Shown one piece after another: positions 20,136-28,897 of a DNA stretch of 64,000 nt. How positions within the stretch are numbered: position 1 is the stretch's first letter; every line of letters begins with the position of its first letter. The position numbers were made by a program, and so were the translations under genes. Under the pieces are notes generated by a model, which worked only from the letters and a program-made list of their open reading frames with translations, did not search any database and was not told the origin of the DNA. This DNA is from Sporosarcina pasteurii (GTDB lineage: Bacteria > Bacillota > Bacilli > Bacillales_A > Planococcaceae), in contig NZ_CP160452.1 in assembly GCF_041295575.1 (NCBI RefSeq), positions 1,550,001-1,614,000 on the forward strand. Direction: 5' to 3'.

Positions 20136-21482
20136 TTACTTCATTATGTCATATTTCTCAAGAAACTTCGTATCAAAGTCCCCTGATTTAAACACTTCAT
20201 CGCCCATCAATCTAAAATGAAACGGAATTGTTGTTTCAACACCTTCAATAATAAACTCATCCAGTGCACGTTTCATTCTTAAAACTGCTTCTTCACGAGT
20301 ATCAGCGTGAACAATTAGCTTGGCAACCATAGAATCATAAAATGGTGGAATTGTGTAACCGGTATACATTGCCGAATCAACACGCACACCAAAACCACCT
20401 GGCGGCATATACATTTCTACTTTACCCGGTGAAGGCATAAAGTTGCGCGCTGGATTTTCTGCATTTATCCGACATTCAATCGACCAACCGTTTAACTGAA
20501 TATCATCTTGTTGTAATGCCAGCTTTTCGCCTGATGCAATTTTAATTTGTTCTTTTATCAGGTCAACACCTGTAATCATTTCAGTAATCGTATGCTCTAC
20601 TTGAATACGTGTATTCATTTCCATGAAATAGAACTTGTTATTAATGTGGTCGAAAATAAACTCAACGGTTCCCGCGCCCTCATAATTAACAGCTTTTGCA
20701 GCTTTGACAGCTGCTTCCCCCATTTCTTGACGAAGTTCAGGTGTAATTGCTGGTGATGGAGCTTCTTCCACTAGCTTTTGCATACGGCGCTGAATAGAAC
20801 AATCACGTTCACCTAAGTGAATCGTATGACCAAATTGATCTGCGAGCACCTGTACTTCAACGTGGCGGAATATCTCAATATATTTTTCAAGGTAAACGCC
20901 TGGATTACCAAATGCAGCCGCAGCTTCTTTTTGTGTAATCTTTACACCTGTAATTAACTCTTCTTTATTGTTAGCGATACGTATCCCTTTACCGCCGCCG
21001 CCAGCAGTTGCTTTTATAATGACTGGGAAACCAATCTTTTCAGCAATCTCAAGCGCTTCATGTTCATCAGCTACGATACCTGTTGAACCTGGAACGATTG
21101 GAACACCCGCTTCACGCATAGTTTCACGCGCAACGTCTTTCGTCCCCATTCTTGAAATGGCATCGGAAGTAGGTCCGATAAATTTAATATTGACTTCTTC
21201 ACATAGTTCAGCGAAACTTGCATTTTCTGCAAGAAACCCGTATCCAGGATGAATGCCATCACAGTCGGTTAACTTTGCTGTACTAATGATATTTGAGAAA
21301 TTTAAATAGCTATCCGTCGATAACCTTGGGCCGATACAATACGCTTCATCTGCTAACTCTACATGTAAGGCCTCTTCATCAGCTTCTGAATAAACCGCAA
21401 CTGTTTCAATCCCTAATTCTTTACATGCGCGGATGATGCGTACTGCAATCTCTCCACGGTTTGCAATTAATATTTTCTTCAC
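20136..21482 (-). CDS. accC: Biotin carboxylase subunit of acetyl-CoA carboxylase
   Basis: Protein of 448 aa, ATP-grasp fold. [20 protein letters not shown] starts the protein, ATP loop [10 protein letters not shown] is at about 163-172, and [15 protein letters not shown] is the catalytic/biotin region. It carboxylates the biotin on AccB. GTG start at 21482 with AAGGAGG 8 nt upstream. The gene is 13 nt downstream of accB. Confidence 0.98.
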   Translation of the reverse strand: MKKILIANRGEIAVRIIRACKELGIETVAVYSEADEEALHVELADEAYCIGPRLSTDSYLNFSNIISTAKLTDCDGIHPGYGFLAENASFAELCEEVNIKFIGPTSDAISRMGTKDVARETMREAGVPIVPGSTGIVADEHEALEIAEKIGFPVIIKATAGGGGKGIRIANNKEELITGVKITQKEAAAAFGNPGVYLEKYIEIFRHVEVQVLADQFGHTIHLGERDCSIQRRMQKLVEEAPSPAITPELRQEMGEAAVKAAKAVNYEGAGTVEFIFDHINNKFYFMEMNTRIQVEHTITEMITGVDLIKEQIKIASGEKLALQQDDIQLNGWSIECRINAENPARNFMPSPGKVEMYMPPGGFGVRVDSAMYTGYTIPPFYDSMVAKLIVHADTREEAVLRMKRALDEFIIEGVETTIPFHFRLMGDEVFKSGDFDTKFLEKYDIMK

Positions 21483-21495
21483 AATCCATTCCTCC

Positions 21496-21999
21496 TTAGT
21501 TTGTTTTTACAAGGAAGAGGGGTTGTCCATATTCGACAAGCTGGCCGTCCTTCACAAGAATTTCTACAATTTCCCCTGAAACTTCCGCTTCAATTTCATT
21601 GAATAGCTTCATAGCTTCAACAATACAAACGACAGACTCGTCCGAAACTTTATCTCCAATTTTCACGTATGCATCAGCTTCAGGTGAGGATGCTGCATAG
21701 AACGTTCCAACCATTGGAGACGTAACTTCATGCATAGACTCATCATGTACAACTTCTACTTCTGGTGCTGCTTGTATTTCCTGTTGAACCGGTTGTGGTT
21801 TTGCCTCTACTTTAACTTCCGGTACTGGTGTAACAACCGGCTGTGCTTCTACTTGTTCAACTTGAACAGGTACGACAGTCTGCCCATTGCTTCCTTTTTT
21901 CAAGACAACTTTTGTATTGTCTGCTTCGTATGAGAACTTTTCGATCGAAGACTTATCAATTAACTTAATTATTTCTCGAATTTCTTGGATTTTTAACAT
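21496..21999 (-). CDS. accB: Biotin carboxyl carrier protein
   Basis: Protein of 167 aa. An N-terminal helical segment is followed by a Val/Pro/Gln-rich linker and the biotinyl domain with [11 protein letters not shown], whose Lys receives biotin. It carries carboxyl groups from AccC to the AccAD transferase, which is not in this window. A 231-nt upstream gap contains a Spo0A box. FapR-type operators were looked for in this gap and not seen. Confidence 0.97.
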   Translation of the reverse strand: MLKIQEIREIIKLIDKSSIEKFSYEADNTKVVLKKGSNGQTVVPVQVEQVEAQPVVTPVPEVKVEAKPQPVQQEIQAAPEVEVVHDESMHEVTSPMVGTFYAASSPEADAYVKIGDKVSDESVVCIVEAMKLFNEIEAEVSGEIVEILVKDGQLVEYGQPLFLVKTN

Positions 22000-22127
22000 G
22001 TCCCATTCTCCTGACTAAAAATATTTGATGCTCCCCTCTATTTTAGCTGTTTTCTTTCAAATTTGGAATACATATCATAGAAATGTTGTAAAATCATAAG
22101 AAAAAACCAAAAAAACATAGCAACTTT

Positions 22128-22134
22128 TGTCGAA
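22128..22134 (+). promoter_or_regulatory. Spo0A box upstream of accBC
   Basis: CTTTTGTCGAATC contains an exact TGTCGAA in a T-rich context, which is the preferred form of a 0A box. It is intergenic, about 130 bp upstream of accB and about 100 bp downstream of spoIIIAH. Occupancy is inferred, not shown. Confidence 0.45.
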
Positions 22135-22230
22135 TCGGACCTTTTTCCGTCTTCTTCAACACGTTCAATTGCTATGTTTACAATTTAGTTTTTTATTTTC
22201 ATGGTATCATTTTAATTTTTTTCGTTTCCT

Positions 22231-22770
22231 TCATGAATCTCCTTTAAAATCCACCTTTACTTTTTTAGCATCTTCCCAGTTACTCATAACAAGATGTGTA
22301 ATTTCACTCGCTTGTTTATTAGAGTGTCCATCTTCGGATAAAACTGTAACTGTAACATTATTCCCTTCAGCACGAACGAATGCATCCGCATACCCTAATG
22401 CGATAATTTGCATTTCTAGTAAGGATTCCGCTGATTCTTGTTTGACAAGTTGAGCCATCTCATCAAATACTGCATTCTTTTCTGCCGAATCTTCAGTTGC
22501 ATTTAATTTTGAAGTCAATTGTTCTTGTATTTGACTGCGCTCATCACGAACTTCCATTCGCATCGTTTCAAATAAGTAACTTTCTGCAAAAACCGGTTGT
22601 TTATCAGCATTGCCAGTTGTTTCCGTGATCGTCGCTGGATTATCGGAATCTCCAAAAATAGTAATTCCATCAAATGGCATTGGCGATTTCTTGTTCAAGT
22701 AGTAGATTGAGATAACCGCTACAAGGCTTAATAAAGTTAAGAACCATACTGTACGCTTATTTGTTTTCAT
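22231..22770 (-). CDS. spoIIIAH: Stage III sporulation protein AH
   Basis: Protein of 179 aa: one N-terminal membrane segment (residues 7-25) and an extracytoplasmic domain with MRDERSQ-like helix (METMRMEVRDERSQIQEQL) and a C-terminal ring-forming fold VTVTVLSEDGHSNKQASEI. AH from the mother cell binds SpoIIQ from the forespore across the septal space. It is shorter than the B. subtilis protein (218 aa). Overlaps spoIIIAG by 4 nt. Confidence 0.92.
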   Translation of the reverse strand: MKTNKRTVWFLTLLSLVAVISIYYLNKKSPMPFDGITIFGDSDNPATITETTGNADKQPVFAESYLFETMRMEVRDERSQIQEQLTSKLNATEDSAEKNAVFDEMAQLVKQESAESLLEMQIIALGYADAFVRAEGNNVTVTVLSEDGHSNKQASEITHLVMSNWEDAKKVKVDFKGDS

Positions 22771-23189
22771 TCTGTTTCCTCCCCATTTTTCATTTCGACG
22801 ATGACAATTTGATGTTCTGGTAATTGCAGAACAGTTGCTAATGTTTTAGATAATAAATTTTGAATGACTGGATCTCCCCCACCTTCTGCGACGACAAGAA
22901 TGCCTTGGATAGGTTTTGAAATTTTCTCCGTCTTTGTCTGGGAAAGAGAGAAATAATTGGAGAGCGGATCTTCTTTGTCGGAGTCATTATTATGATAGTA
23001 AATAGCCACTTTTCCAACGCCTTCAATCTTCATTAGTGCTTGTTCTAGCGCAACTTCTTCTCTTCTATCCCCCTCAATCGTTGACTTCCCTCCTCCGATT
23101 CCCCATACGTTGGTATTTATAATCATGATAACGAGAACTAATAAGGTTCCGAAAAAAACGGTTTGGATTTTTTTTGTTGGTTTTTGCAT
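22767..23189 (-). CDS. spoIIIAG: Stage III sporulation protein AG
   Basis: About 140 aa from the ATG at 23189 (MQKPTKKIQ), which has GGGGAT just upstream; an alternative start at 23231-23234 adds 14-15 residues. One N-terminal membrane helix is followed by the ring-building domain EVALEQALMKIEGVGKVAIYY and GILVVAEGGGDPVIQNLLSK. AG forms large rings in the feeding-tube channel. Noticeably shorter than B. subtilis AG (229 aa). Confidence 0.9.
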   Translation of the reverse strand: MQKPTKKIQTVFFGTLLVLVIMIINTNVWGIGGGKSTIEGDRREEVALEQALMKIEGVGKVAIYYHNNDSDKEDPLSNYFSLSQTKTEKISKPIQGILVVAEGGGDPVIQNLLSKTLATVLQLPEHQIVIVEMKNGEETE

Positions 23190-23253
23190 AATATCCCCAT
23201 TTTCATTCGTTAAGGCATCTTTCTTCGTCATCAATAATTCATTTTATGCTAGC

Positions 23254-23433
23254 TCATAGATTGCTATGACCAAACAAAGAGAATACTGATCGGATAATCC
23301 ATAAACCAATTGCCAACTTCACAATTGGCAAAAACTTCTCTTCGGATTCTTCAGGAAGTAGAAGCAATAAAATGGACGTTAATAACGAAATCGAAAGAAT
23401 GCCAATTAAAAATTTTCCACTTGTCCACCTCAC
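23254..23433 (-). CDS. spoIIIAF: Truncated SpoIIIAF-like membrane protein
   Basis: Only 59 aa from a GTG that overlaps the spoIIIAE stop (GTGA), giving translational coupling. Two hydrophobic helices are separated by LLLPEESEEKFLPIVKLAIG, which matches the N-terminal membrane part of SpoIIIAF (LLLP...KYVKLVVGL type). The soluble C-terminal domain that makes up most of the 206-aa B. subtilis protein is absent; spoIIIAG follows within 70 nt in either start choice. Identity rests on operon position and this short match. Confidence 0.65.
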   Translation of the reverse strand: MRWTSGKFLIGILSISLLTSILLLLLPEESEEKFLPIVKLAIGLWIIRSVFSLFGHSNL

Positions 23434-24329
23434 TTTGCGACGGTTAATAATTTGACAAGTATAATAACGAAAATTGCAGTGTAGATGAATGCAAACGCAA
23501 GCAGAAATGAAATCGCACATAAAACAAGTAGTGTTTTTCCGATATCATCGAGTAACCCTGTAATATCTTCATTTGTAAATGGTTCTACAAGCGCCGCAAT
23601 CCATCTGTAAAACAATGCTGTTACTAACGTTTTTAAAGAAGGGACCAGTGCAACTGTCCATACCGCAGAAATAATCCACCCTCCTACAAAAACAGTGACC
23701 CCCGAAGAATAACGACCAATCGAGCCAATACTTTCGGTCATAAACGAACCAATAATCGGTATGTTTTGCTGGATTAGTTCTTTAACAGGCTCACTCGCGA
23801 TACCAGAAAGCGCCCATGACATTGTCCCCCCTACAGTAATAAATATTGAATAAGCAGTCACCACGGCCGTTACCGTTCCAAATAATGTTGTACGTATTAA
23901 TTCAGCTAAACGTGTGAACGGTACATCAGGTAGAAGTCTAGTTGCAACATCTAATAATAATGCCGTTGCTAATAGCGGAATAAGTAATTTATCTGCCAAC
24001 AAAATAGATCCATTTGCAAATAAGAGCATTGCCGGTTGAAAGTTTAAAAAGTTGAACGTCCCACCTGCCGCTAAAATAGATGCTGTAATGATCGGATAAA
24101 TTCCTATGAACATGGACGACAACGAATAAGCGACATTTCGAATTAAGATAAAATGTTGAAAGGCAGGTTGCAATGCCACTGAGATCACGATGAAAAATAA
24201 AATGATTCTCGTCCACTTTTTAAATGACGGAAAAAGAAAATCAATGAAAAGCGCCATAAATGTCGATAGAATAATGATGGCAAAACTTGAAATAATAGAT
24301 CCGAGTATCGAGTCTAAAAAGGTAATCAT
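23430..24329 (-). CDS. spoIIIAE: Stage III sporulation protein AE (short form)
   Basis: Protein of 299 aa with about seven to eight membrane helices. The region YPIITASILAAGGTFNFLNF and the later GSIGRYSSGVTVFVGGW match the SpoIIIAE membrane core. The B. subtilis protein has 399 aa. Here the signal peptide and extracytoplasmic N-terminal domain are missing. Its ATG overlaps the stop of a 7-codon reading frame (24349-24326) that itself overlaps the spoIIIAD stop. Membrane component of the mother-cell channel complex. Confidence 0.88.
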   Translation of the reverse strand: MITFLDSILGSIISSFAIIILSTFMALFIDFLFPSFKKWTRIILFFIVISVALQPAFQHFILIRNVAYSLSSMFIGIYPIITASILAAGGTFNFLNFQPAMLLFANGSILLADKLLIPLLATALLLDVATRLLPDVPFTRLAELIRTTLFGTVTAVVTAYSIFITVGGTMSWALSGIASEPVKELIQQNIPIIGSFMTESIGSIGRYSSGVTVFVGGWIISAVWTVALVPSLKTLVTALFYRWIAALVEPFTNEDITGLLDDIGKTLLVLCAISFLLAFAFIYTAIFVIILVKLLTVAK

Positions 24330-24345
24330 ACATATACCTGTCCGT

Positions 24346-24723
24346 TCATTTTGTAATAAGTGCTGATAATATATCGATGACTTCAGCTGCTTGATTCATC
24401 CACAATAATAGGATGGTAATTTTGACTGCAAAGTGGGAAATTTTCGCAAGAGATGCATACCCAGCATCCGCAATATGCGACGAAATTAATTCTGAAAGAT
24501 AAAATAAAATGGCACTTCCAACTAGCAAAGAGACATACGGATTTGGAAGTGCTTCAAACTGTTGCAACAAAGTCCTTCCAAACGGAAAAACAACGGTTGT
24601 TAAAATAATGGTTAGCACAAGAAAGAATACTGCTGTATACAACAAAGGTTGTAACTTTGGCACCACGAACGAAATTGTTAGCAGCAACAAAAAAACGACA
24701 ATCACTTGAAATAATGTCACCAT
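24346..24723 (-). CDS. spoIIIAD: Stage III sporulation protein AD
   Basis: About 125 aa from an ATG that overlaps the spoIIIAC stop (TAATG); a GTG start 21 nt upstream is also possible. Four hydrophobic segments; the C-terminal half SELISSHIADAGYASLAKIS and KITILLLWM corresponds to the conserved end of SpoIIIAD. Membrane component of the SpoIIIA complex. Confidence 0.88.
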   Translation of the reverse strand: MVTLFQVIVVFLLLLTISFVVPKLQPLLYTAVFFLVLTIILTTVVFPFGRTLLQQFEALPNPYVSLLVGSAILFYLSELISSHIADAGYASLAKISHFAVKITILLLWMNQAAEVIDILSALITK

Positions 24724-24932
24724 TAGAACGACATCGCCAACCACTGGAAAAATTCGGATATTTCAATGAAGAAAACTCTCAGAAAGCGTAGGAGCTCTGC
24801 TGTAATATAAATATACGCAAAGATAAATAGAAAAAAAGAAAAGTCTTTCTTTCCTGTCTGCTCAAAAAACACATGCAATATTCCAATGACTAAACCGATA
24901 CCGGCAATCCTAAGTAAATCATTTAGCTCCAT
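24723..24932 (-). CDS. spoIIIAC: Stage III sporulation protein AC
   Basis: Protein of 69 aa with two membrane helices. LLRIAGIGLVIGILHVFFEQ followed by TGKKDF is the SpoIIIAC signature (IAGVGIVVAFLHT...QMGKKE in B. subtilis), and the length matches (68 aa). GGAGGGAG precedes the ATG. It is the first gene of the operon here: the 163 nt up to efp leave no room for spoIIIAA or spoIIIAB. Confidence 0.9.
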   Translation of the reverse strand: MELNDLLRIAGIGLVIGILHVFFEQTGKKDFSFFLFIFAYIYITAELLRFLRVFFIEISEFFQWLAMSF

Positions 24933-25030
24933 CCGCTACTCCCTCCATACAACAAGACTATGTCGTTTTTTCAAGTCTTAGAACAGAAAATAAAAGGCTT
25001 TATGGTATTGATTGAAAAAATTTGGGCAAC

Positions 25031-25062
25031 AAAAAAAGCAACCTATACGCTAGGTTGCTTTT
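25031..25062 (-). terminator. Terminator after efp
   Basis: Arms AAAAGCAACCTA / TAGGTTGCTTTT with a 5-nt loop and a T7 tract on the minus strand. It isolates efp from the spoIIIA operon, so spoIIIAC should have its own promoter in 24933-25030. No convincing sigma-E site could be assigned by eye. Confidence 0.85.
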
Positions 25063-25095
25063 CACTTTATTTATTAATTTTTATTATAAAATTAA

Positions 25096-25653
25096 TCAAG
25101 CGCGTGAAACATATTCGCCTTCTTCTGTATTGACCACTAGTACATCACCTTGGTTTACGAAAAATGGTACTTGAACTGTTAAGCCCGTTTCTAATGTAGC
25201 TGGCTTCGAACCACCGCTTGCCGTGTCACCTTTGATGCCAGGCTCAGTTTCAGTGACTTCAAGTTCTACTGTAATTGGTAATTGAACCCCAAGTACTTCT
25301 CCTTGAAATTGAATGACATGTACTTCCATTCCTTCTTTTAGGAATTTCAATTCATACTCGAGTTGAGTTTCAGATAGTTCAAGTTGGTCGTACGTTTCAT
25401 TATTCATGAAGACATGGTCAGAACCATTCGCATATAAGTATTGCATTTTAACATTATCAATTTGGGCTCTTTTTACTCGCTCGCCGCCACGGAATGTTTT
25501 CTCGTTAATGTTGCCATTACGTAAGTTACGAAGCTTCGAACGAACGAAGGCAGCACCTTTACCAGGTTTAACGTGTTGGAATTCGATTACACGCCAAATG
25601 TCTCCGTCCACTTCAATAGTTGCACCTGTTCTAAAATCGTTCACTGAAATCAT
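25096..25653 (-). CDS. efp: Translation elongation factor P
   Basis: Protein of 185 aa with the three-domain EF-P layout. The modification-site loop is KPGKGAAF (Lys at about 32), and the C-terminal signature is [19 protein letters not shown] relieves ribosome stalling at polyproline. In Bacillus it lies upstream of spoIIIAA; here spoIIIAC follows directly. Confidence 0.98.
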   Translation of the reverse strand: MISVNDFRTGATIEVDGDIWRVIEFQHVKPGKGAAFVRSKLRNLRNGNINEKTFRGGERVKRAQIDNVKMQYLYANGSDHVFMNNETYDQLELSETQLEYELKFLKEGMEVHVIQFQGEVLGVQLPITVELEVTETEPGIKGDTASGGSKPATLETGLTVQVPFFVNQGDVLVVNTEEGEYVSRA

Positions 25654-25678
25654 TGTAATTCCTCCAATAAAAATAAAA

Positions 25679-26746
25679 TTATAGTATGAGTAATTCTTTC
25701 GTTGCGAATGTTAATCGTTTATTGCCGTCCTCCGTAATCACGATATCATCTTCAATACGAACGCCGCCAATTTCTGGCAAGTAAATACCAGGCTCTACTG
25801 TCACAACCATATTTGGTTCTAAAACAGTTTCGGATCTGAATGACAATGCTGGTCCTTCATGTACTTCGAGTCCGATGCCATGCCCAGTAGAATGCCCAAA
25901 TGCTTCACCATATCCTTTAGAAGCAATATACTCTCTAGCAATTCGATCCGCTTCAATACCTGTCATACCCGGTTTAATACTTTGTAATGCACGTTCCTGC
26001 GCCTCAAGTGTTACAGCATAAATTTCTTTCAGCTTTTCAGATGGCTCACCGACAGCAACGGTTCTTGTAATATCAGAGATATACCCGTTGTAAAGCGCGC
26101 CGTAATCCAATGTGACGAAGTCTCCCGACTCAATCACTTTATCTGTCGCAACACCATGAGGAAGTGCACTTCTTAATCCCGACGCCACAATAATTGAAAA
26201 TGATGAAGAAGTCGCCCCTTGTTTTCTCATGAAAAACTCTAACTCATTTGAAACGTCAAGCTCTGTAATTCCTGGTCGAATATAGTCAATAATATGTTGG
26301 AATGCGTCATCCGCAATTTTAGCTGCTTGTTGTAAAATCTCAAGTTCCTCGGTAGTTTTGACCATGCGAAGCTTTTCAACAATTCCTGAAACAGGTTTTA
26401 ATTCTGCCTCAATTTCTTTATTGTATAATTCGTAGAGACCAAATGATAAGTCATCTTTCTCGAATCCAACTGTTTTGACATTCATATTTTTTACTTGCGC
26501 TGCTACTTCTTCAATGATTGTTTTCGTATGTTGAACGATACGATATCCTTCGATTTCTTTTTCCGCTTGTTCAGTATACCTGAAATCTGTAATAAATACC
26601 GCATCTTTTGCTGAAACAAGCGCAACGCCAGCTGTCCCCGTAAATTCGGTCATATAGCGGCGGTTATAAGGATTCGTAATGAGCAAGGCATCAATATGTT
26701 CTTTTTCCAATTGTTTACGTAAATTTGTTAGTTTCAAATTTCTCAT
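25679..26746 (-). CDS. pepP: Xaa-Pro aminopeptidase (M24 family, YqhT)
   Basis: Protein of 355 aa. A creatinase-type N-terminal domain is followed by the pita-bread metallopeptidase core with [17 protein letters not shown] (two Asp ligands), [16 protein letters not shown] (His) and [18 protein letters not shown] (two Glu). It removes N-terminal residues before proline. The ATG overlaps the aroQ stop by 4 nt; a TTG three codons later is better spaced from the AAGGGAG site. The gene pair with efp is widely conserved. Confidence 0.93.
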   Translation of the reverse strand: MRNLKLTNLRKQLEKEHIDALLITNPYNRRYMTEFTGTAGVALVSAKDAVFITDFRYTEQAEKEIEGYRIVQHTKTIIEEVAAQVKNMNVKTVGFEKDDLSFGLYELYNKEIEAELKPVSGIVEKLRMVKTTEELEILQQAAKIADDAFQHIIDYIRPGITELDVSNELEFFMRKQGATSSSFSIIVASGLRSALPHGVATDKVIESGDFVTLDYGALYNGYISDITRTVAVGEPSEKLKEIYAVTLEAQERALQSIKPGMTGIEADRIAREYIASKGYGEAFGHSTGHGIGLEVHEGPALSFRSETVLEPNMVVTVEPGIYLPEIGGVRIEDDIVITEDGNKRLTFATKELLIL

Positions 26747-27183
26747 TCTCCCTTTTGTCGGAGGAGGAATGCATGAAGTGCCAATGAGTATCCATCAGTC
26801 CCAAAACCGGTTAATTGACCAATACAGACTGGCGCAATAACCGACTCTTGTCTGAACGATTCACGGTTATGTATATTAGATATATGAACTTCAATGACAT
26901 CAATTCCAACCGATGCAATGGCGTCTCGTAAAGCAATGCTATAATGTGTGTAAGCGCCTGGATTGAAAATAATGCCATCTATCCCTTCATCTGCAGCTTC
27001 ATGAATTCGATCAATTAAAAAACCTTCCGTATTAGACTGAAAAAATGATAGCTGAATCGCATGTTCCTTTGCTATTTCGAGTAAGCTATTTTCTATATCT
27101 TGAAGCGATTCTCGTCCATAAATCGTTGGTTCTCTTTTGCCAAGACGATTTAAATTCGGTCCATTCATGACTAATAGTTTCAC
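26743..27183 (-). CDS. aroQ: Type II 3-dehydroquinate dehydratase
   Basis: Protein of 146 aa. GPNLNRLGKREPTIYG carries the catalytic Arg and Tyr loop, NPGAYTHYSIALRDAI and EVHISNIHNRESFR the substrate-binding and catalytic His. It dehydrates 3-dehydroquinate in the shikimate pathway. The B. subtilis counterpart is yqhS. Confidence 0.96.
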   Translation of the reverse strand: MKLLVMNGPNLNRLGKREPTIYGRESLQDIENSLLEIAKEHAIQLSFFQSNTEGFLIDRIHEAADEGIDGIIFNPGAYTHYSIALRDAIASVGIDVIEVHISNIHNRESFRQESVIAPVCIGQLTGFGTDGYSLALHAFLLRQKGE

Positions 27184-27252
27184 CGCGCCACCACTCCCCT
27201 CACCTTTTTCTATTTCATATTACCATAATGTGGTGATGGGCGGAAACTAATA

Positions 27253-27675
27253 TCACACTTTTCTTGATAGTTCTTTATGAAATACAGCAGTCCCCGCAAT
27301 AAAACGTAGAACGATTGCCGTAACCGATAACAATGGAATAGAAATCGACTGAATCGTATCCCATGGTGTTGTTGAATGATTAATAAACCACTCAAGCACA
27401 ATAATCCCTATAATACTAATAATAATAGCCGGAATAGACGGCGGTATAGAGTCTAAAAAAGATATCAAAATATAAAGAACAGCAAAAACAATAAATAAGG
27501 CAATGAAAAGCATACTCCATTTGATAGTATAATGGATAGCTGAAAATGCTGACCAGTTTTTCGCCCAACCAATTGGCGACCATTTAATAAAGTCGAATAG
27601 TTCCATAATCTTTAATGAAATGACCATAAAGATTGCTGAAAAAAATGAAGTTAAAAAGAATGTTCGATCAATCAC
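27253..27675 (-). CDS. yqhR: YqhR-like membrane protein
   Basis: Protein of 140 aa with four predicted membrane helices. WSPIGWAKNWSAF and the overall topology, together with its place next to yqhQ and aroQ, match the YqhR family. Function unknown. Transcribed away from yqhQ. Confidence 0.8.
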   Translation of the reverse strand: MIDRTFFLTSFFSAIFMVISLKIMELFDFIKWSPIGWAKNWSAFSAIHYTIKWSMLFIALFIVFAVLYILISFLDSIPPSIPAIIISIIGIIVLEWFINHSTTPWDTIQSISIPLLSVTAIVLRFIAGTAVFHKELSRKV

Positions 27676-27858
27676 GTCAAATCCCTCCTAACAGAAGTGT
27701 TTGGTGAATTCATCGATTTTAAACATCATTGTGGTTATGATACGTATATTTTAGTACAATGAATGTAGTTTTTATTTTACAATTTCCGCTTATAATGGAA
27801 ATCTGATAAATTAATTGCGTAATACATTTTGACCTAAAAGGAAGTGTGGGTAATTCAT

Positions 27859-28836
27859 ATGGCAAAAGAAAAGCAAACTCCAACATACGGTGGGCAAGCA
27901 CTCATCGAAGGCGTAATGTTCGGTGGGAAAGAACATACCGTAACTGCAATTCGTCGGAAAGACGACTCTATTGAGTATTTCCACTTGCCTAAAAAACAAG
28001 CTCCACTTGCATCAAAGCTAAAAAAGATTCCTTTCCTAAGAGGAATTGTCGCTTTAGTTGAGTCTGCTGGAGTTGGTTCCAAACATTTAAACTTTTCAAG
28101 CGATCGTTTCGATGTAATGCCAGGCGAGGAACAAGAACAAACTGAAGAAGAGAGCTCAAAATTAGCCATGGTGATTGGGGTTGCAGCAGTCGGCGTACTT
28201 TCTTTTCTTTTTAGTAAATTTATTTTTACACTCGTACCAGTTTTTATTGCTGAACTTTTTAGTGCAGTAGCACCTGGAAAAGCTGCCCAGATTTTTTTAG
28301 AAAGCTTTTTTAAACTAATCCTTTTACTTGGCTATCTGGCACTGATTTCGATGACCCCGTTCATTAGAAGAGTTTTTCAATATCACGGCGCAGAACATAA
28401 AGTCATTAACGCCTATGAACGCGGAGTACCATTAACTGTTGAAAACATTCAAGCACAATCCAGACTTCATTATCGTTGTGGAAGTAGTTTTATCCTTTTC
28501 ACGGTGATTGTTGGGATGTTTATTTACTTTCTCGTTCCAACAGATCCTTTATGGCTCCGAGTCGTCAATCGAATCTTACTCATCCCTGTCGTCTTAGGGA
28601 TCTCTTTTGAAGTATTACAAGTAACAAATGCCGTACGTAATATTCCTGTTTTAAAATTTCTAGGTTATCCAGGATTATGGTTACAATTATTAACGACGAA
28701 AGAACCAGATGATGAGCAAGTCGAAGTCGCTATTCTATCTTTTGAAAAGCTATTAGAAGTCGAAGAGCATGGTGTCATTGCATTAGCATCTCCAAACGAT
28801 GATGAGCCCGAGACCACTGCCATTCCTGCACAATAA
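27859..28836 (+). CDS. yqhQ: DUF1385 family membrane protein YqhQ
   Basis: About 325 aa from the ATG at 27859 (MAKEKQTPTYGGQALIEGVM, the conserved family start); a GTG 5 codons upstream is the only alternative. Features: the GGQAxxEGVMF N-terminus, several membrane helices, and the conserved FQYHGAEHKVINAYE and RLHYRCGSSFILF motifs. The metal-like His/Glu/Cys pattern suggests an enzymatic role but none is established. A TATAAT lies at 27791-27796 without a clear -35. Confidence 0.92.
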   Translation: MAKEKQTPTYGGQALIEGVMFGGKEHTVTAIRRKDDSIEYFHLPKKQAPLASKLKKIPFLRGIVALVESAGVGSKHLNFSSDRFDVMPGEEQEQTEEESSKLAMVIGVAAVGVLSFLFSKFIFTLVPVFIAELFSAVAPGKAAQIFLESFFKLILLLGYLALISMTPFIRRVFQYHGAEHKVINAYERGVPLTVENIQAQSRLHYRCGSSFILFTVIVGMFIYFLVPTDPLWLRVVNRILLIPVVLGISFEVLQVTNAVRNIPVLKFLGYPGLWLQLLTTKEPDDEQVEVAILSFEKLLEVEEHGVIALASPNDDEPETTAIPAQ

Positions 28837-28845
28837 TTTTTCACT

Positions 28846-28888
28846 AAAAAACCGGCACATCACTTCTTGAAAAGTGAGTGCCGGTTTT
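28846..28888. terminator. Bidirectional terminator between yqhQ and the RNR gene
   Basis: Arms AAAAACCGGCAC..TCACTT / AAGTGAG..TGCCGGTTTT with A and T tracts on both sides. It serves the convergent yqhQ and class II RNR genes. Confidence 0.85.
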
Positions 28889-28897
28889 CTTATGCGA

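Noticed and set aside
24930..25030. sigma-E promoter of the spoIIIA operon (CATAGTCT on minus strand)
   Set aside because: Only five of eight bases fit CATACAAT and no matching -35 could be found at the right distance.
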